Shown: positions 61,850 to 64,000 of the stretch, piece by piece
How positions within the stretch are numbered: position 1 is the first letter of the stretch
How the letters are laid out: the number at the start of each line of letters is the position of its first letter
Source: Halarchaeum nitratireducens
Lineage (GTDB): Archaea > Halobacteriota > Halobacteria > Halobacteriales > Halobacteriaceae
Direction: 5' to 3'
DNA length: 64,000 nucleotides
Assembly: GCF_014647155.1 (NCBI RefSeq)
Contig: NZ_BMOQ01000002.1
Coordinates: 186,001 to 250,000 of the forward strand
The notes under the pieces: model-generated
Database searches by the model: none
The model's input: only the letters and a program-made list of their open reading frames with translations
What the model was told of the DNA's origin: nothing
Position numbers and translations under genes: made by a program

Positions 61850-63025
61850 CTAGGGCTTGAGGAGGACCTTGAGGACGTCCGCGTCGCGGTCGTCGAAGCG
61901 CTGGTAGAGATCGGGAGCCTCGTCGAGGCCGGCCTCGTGGGTGACGACGAAGCTCGGGTCGGCGACGTCCTCGGCGATGAGGTCGCGGAGGTACCGGTTG
62001 TACTTCTTGACGTCGCACTGCCCGGTGCCGAGCTGCTGGCCCTTCTCGAAGAGCTTCCCGAAGTCGATGCCGAGGCGGCCCTGCGCGGCCATCGCGTCGG
62101 GCGCACCCGGATCGGACGGCACGTAGAGGCCGATGATGCCCAGTTGGCCCTTGGGCTTCACGACGTCGATGAGCTGATTCAGGACGACCGCGGGGTTCTC
62201 ACGGGCCGGGTCGTAGGCGTCGCTCCCGACGTCCGTGTCCGGGTCGAGTGCCTGGTAGCCGACGGCGTCGACGCCCTTGTCGACCTCGTCACCGAAGTCC
62301 GAGAGGATCTGTTCGACCGGATCGCCCTCCTCGAAGTTGATCGGGACGGCGCCGGTGTGTTCGGCCGCGAGATCGAGGCGGGCCTCGACGCGGTCGACGA
62401 TGTAGATCTTCGAGGCGCCCTTGATCTTCGCGCTGTAGGCGGCCATCTGGCCGACGGGGCCGGCGCCGAAGATGACGACGGACTCGCCGGGCTGGAGGTC
62501 GGCGAGTTCGGTGCCGTGCCAGCCGGTCGGGAAGATGTCGGCGAGGAGCGCGAAGCTCTGCTCGTACTCGTCCTCGGGTTCGCCGGGGAGCTTGAGGGCG
62601 TTGAAGTCCGCGTACGGGATGCGGATCTTCTCGGCCTGTCCGCCCTGATACGGTCCCATTCCGACGTAGCCGTACGCGCCGCCGGCGGGCACGTCACCGT
62701 CGGGGTTGACGTTGAGACAGAAGCCGGTCTTCCCCTCCTCGCAGTTCTTACAGTGTCCGCAGGCGACGTTGAACGGGGCGACGACGCGGTCCCCTACTTC
62801 GAGGTCGTCGACGCCGTCGCCGACCTTCTCGACGACGCCCATGTTCTCGTGCCCGAAGACGATCCCGGGTTCGGCGTCCGTCCGTCCCTCGTACATGTGC
62901 AGGTCGGACCCGCAGATGCACGTGGTCGTGATGTCGATGATCGCGTCGTTCGGTCCCTGTAGCGTCGGTTCGTCCACCTCGTCGACTTCGACGTGGTGCT
63001 CTCCGTGGTAAACAACTCCTTTCAT
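61850..63025 (-). CDS. Glutathione-independent formaldehyde dehydrogenase-like zinc enzyme
   Basis: This 391-residue medium-chain zinc dehydrogenase has the catalytic zinc site CICGSDLHMYEGR and GHENMGVVE, structural cysteines CGHCKNCEEGKTGFC, and the Rossmann motif FGAGPVGQMAAYSA. The insertion near GYVGMGPYQGGQAEKIRIPYAD and the ADIFPTGWHGTELA segment match glutathione-independent formaldehyde dehydrogenases, which may disproportionate aldehydes with tightly held NAD. Residues 350-380 keep the family end. The gene is alone. Confidence 0.88.
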   Translation of the reverse strand: MKGVVYHGEHHVEVDEVDEPTLQGPNDAIIDITTTCICGSDLHMYEGRTDAEPGIVFGHENMGVVEKVGDGVDDLEVGDRVVAPFNVACGHCKNCEEGKTGFCLNVNPDGDVPAGGAYGYVGMGPYQGGQAEKIRIPYADFNALKLPGEPEDEYEQSFALLADIFPTGWHGTELADLQPGESVVIFGAGPVGQMAAYSAKIKGASKIYIVDRVEARLDLAAEHTGAVPINFEEGDPVEQILSDFGDEVDKGVDAVGYQALDPDTDVGSDAYDPARENPAVVLNQLIDVVKPKGQLGIIGLYVPSDPGAPDAMAAQGRLGIDFGKLFEKGQQLGTGQCDVKKYNRYLRDLIAEDVADPSFVVTHEAGLDEAPDLYQRFDDRDADVLKVLLKP

Positions 63026-63265
63026 GATACGCGTTCTAACGATAGACGATCACGATACAAATAGATGCGCCCTGGCGGCGACCAGCACCCCTTTCGGGCG
63101 GGCTCCGGGGCGCTCGGTGGCCACCGTCGTTTTAGCGGAGGACGGACCGGACGTATGGACGGGGCCGGACGCGATCGGTACCGGCGCGGCAAAGCTCGGC
63201 GAGCGCCGCCACGACGCCGTCGTCCGCTGAGACGTCGGCTCCGTTCGGCCCGACGGGGGGCCGGT

Positions 63266-64000
63266 CTACGGGACGTCGCGATAGACGATCTCCATGGGGA
63301 CGCCGCGCTCGGGGTCCCGCAGCGGGTCGTCGGGGAGCGTACGCAGCGTCCCGCGGTCCGTCCGGCCGGCGACGGCGAGACACATCGCGTCGAGGAGGTC
63401 GTCGCAGTTGTCCGCGCGAAAACGTTGGCCGTGCGCGGGCGGTTCGTCGATGCGCGCGGCGACGAGTCGCTCGTAGGCGACGCGCGCGTCGTCGTATCGG
63501 TCGAGGACGTCGAGACGCGCCTCGACGCCCGCGTCGTCGGTCTTCGCGGGAGCGATCGGGCCGTCTCCGAGGCCGGCGAAACAGACCTCGGGGTGGGCCT
63601 CGCGGACGACGCCGCGGGCGCCGGGGTGTTCGGCGAGGAGGACGTCGGCGTCGCGGACCTGCGGGAGGACGTTCCACGTCTGCGTGGTGAGCGAGCCCGC
63701 GGTCCGCGCTTCGACGCGGCGTTTCGCCTCGGCGTACGTGGGCGCGTCGAGGACGGCGCGCGGCGGGGCGAGGAAGACGCGGCGGCGCTGTGCGCCGAGG
63801 GCGTCGCGGGCGCGTTCGTCACAGGCGCGCCGCCCCCGCTCGGGGAGGCCGATCGGGACGTCGACGAGGACGGACGCGGCGTCGCGGTGGGCGTGCCAGA
63901 CGGAGAGGAGCGAGGGGTGGTGACGCGCGTCCCAGCCGTCGGCGTCGCGGACGGCGGCGACCCAGCCGTTCGAGCTCCAGTCGACGCCGACGACCGTCTC
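63266..64000 (-). CDS. DUF429-family protein (5' end beyond window)
   Basis: The visible 244 residues form an RNase H-like predicted nuclease, DUF429. The signature VVGVDWSSNGWVAAV, DVPIGLPERGRRACDERAR and AHPEVCFAGL are typical, and the end RADNCDDLLDAMCLAVAG carries the final acidic pair. The start lies beyond base 64000, but the missing part is probably a few residues, since the first beta strand is already present. It is presumed a cytoplasmic nuclease, with no known role in archaea. Stop TAG at 63266-63268. Confidence 0.85.
   Translation of the reverse strand, partial: ETVVGVDWSSNGWVAAVRDADGWDARHHPSLLSVWHAHRDAASVLVDVPIGLPERGRRACDERARDALGAQRRRVFLAPPRAVLDAPTYAEAKRRVEARTAGSLTTQTWNVLPQVRDADVLLAEHPGARGVVREAHPEVCFAGLGDGPIAPAKTDDAGVEARLDVLDRYDDARVAYERLVAARIDEPPAHGQRFRADNCDDLLDAMCLAVAGRTDRGTLRTLPDDPLRDPERGVPMEIVYRDVP

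Noticed and set aside
63024-63230. 68-codon plus-strand frame upstream of the dehydrogenase
   Set aside because: It begins inside the divergent promoter, has no ribosome-binding site or known family, and its coding-like look is limited to the last part.
63154-64000. Long plus-strand acidic frame at the right edge
   Set aside because: It is the antisense of the DUF429 gene, whose motifs are unambiguous.

Overview
The window is chromosomal DNA of a very GC-rich halophilic archaeon (Halobacteria). The evidence is the strongly acidic proteins, Tat-type signals with lipoboxes, leaderless genes with a TATA-like element 25-32 bases before the start codon, four-base ATGA/GTGA gene overlaps, and families typical of haloarchaea (LOV/PAS kinases, DICT proteins, halocyanin, CbiMNQO, anchored winged-helix regulators). 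No rRNA, tRNA, CRISPR array or insertion sequence was recognised. About 65 genes cover most of the window.

Layout. 1-2 kb: a LOV/PAS histidine kinase followed by a DICT-domain protein cut by the window edge. 2.2-4.7 kb: a complete ECF cobalt/nickel transporter, cbiMNQO. 5-9 kb: a family 2 glycosyltransferase, a membrane-anchored spermidine-synthase-like protein and nadC. 9-13.6 kb: a NitT/TauT-type ABC importer followed by a galactonate dehydratase. 13.7-17.7 kb: two related polytopic membrane proteins flanking a winged-helix/small membrane protein pair, then a Na+/Ca2+-exchanger-like protein. 17.8-19.7 kb: a P-loop-like protein with a degenerate nucleotide site coupled to an MscS channel. 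19.9-23.8 kb: an exonuclease/helicase pair resembling bacterial MrfB/MrfA. 24-28.5 kb: a medium-chain dehydrogenase, an FAH-family hydrolase, an anchored winged-helix protein and a secreted protein with perfect 48-bp repeats carrying N-glycosylation sequons.

29.9-48.9 kb mixes iron-linked genes (binding protein, flavin reductase, DoxX operon) with an envelope-glycan region: an FtsX-type exporter operon, three GT4 glycosyltransferases, a sulfatase-like enzyme, an ABC exporter, large membrane proteins and a DUF4330 protein. 48.9-60.2 kb is an iron-acquisition island. It holds a hydroxamate module (IucB-like acetyltransferase, IucD-like N-hydroxylase, and an asparagine-synthetase-like enzyme without the glutaminase cysteine), an FbpABC-type Fe(III) importer, a polyprenyl-phosphate sugar transferase and a secreted protein with a duplicated domain. 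60-64 kb holds a divergent CofE-like ligase in a gene-poor stretch, a formaldehyde-dehydrogenase-like enzyme and a DUF429 protein.

The unifying signal is an inverted repeat, TTTAGG-N4-CCTAAA, found six times (31101, 40209, 48904, 57086, 57250, 60207). Each lies at the promoter of an iron-related or surface gene. It looks like the operator of a DtxR/IdeR-type metal repressor and suggests one iron-starvation regulon covering siderophore synthesis, Fe(III) import, a DoxX operon, a surface-sugar transferase and an undescribed secreted protein. The most novel candidate is the IucB-IucD-synthetase operon, which has no IucA/IucC-type synthetase next to it.
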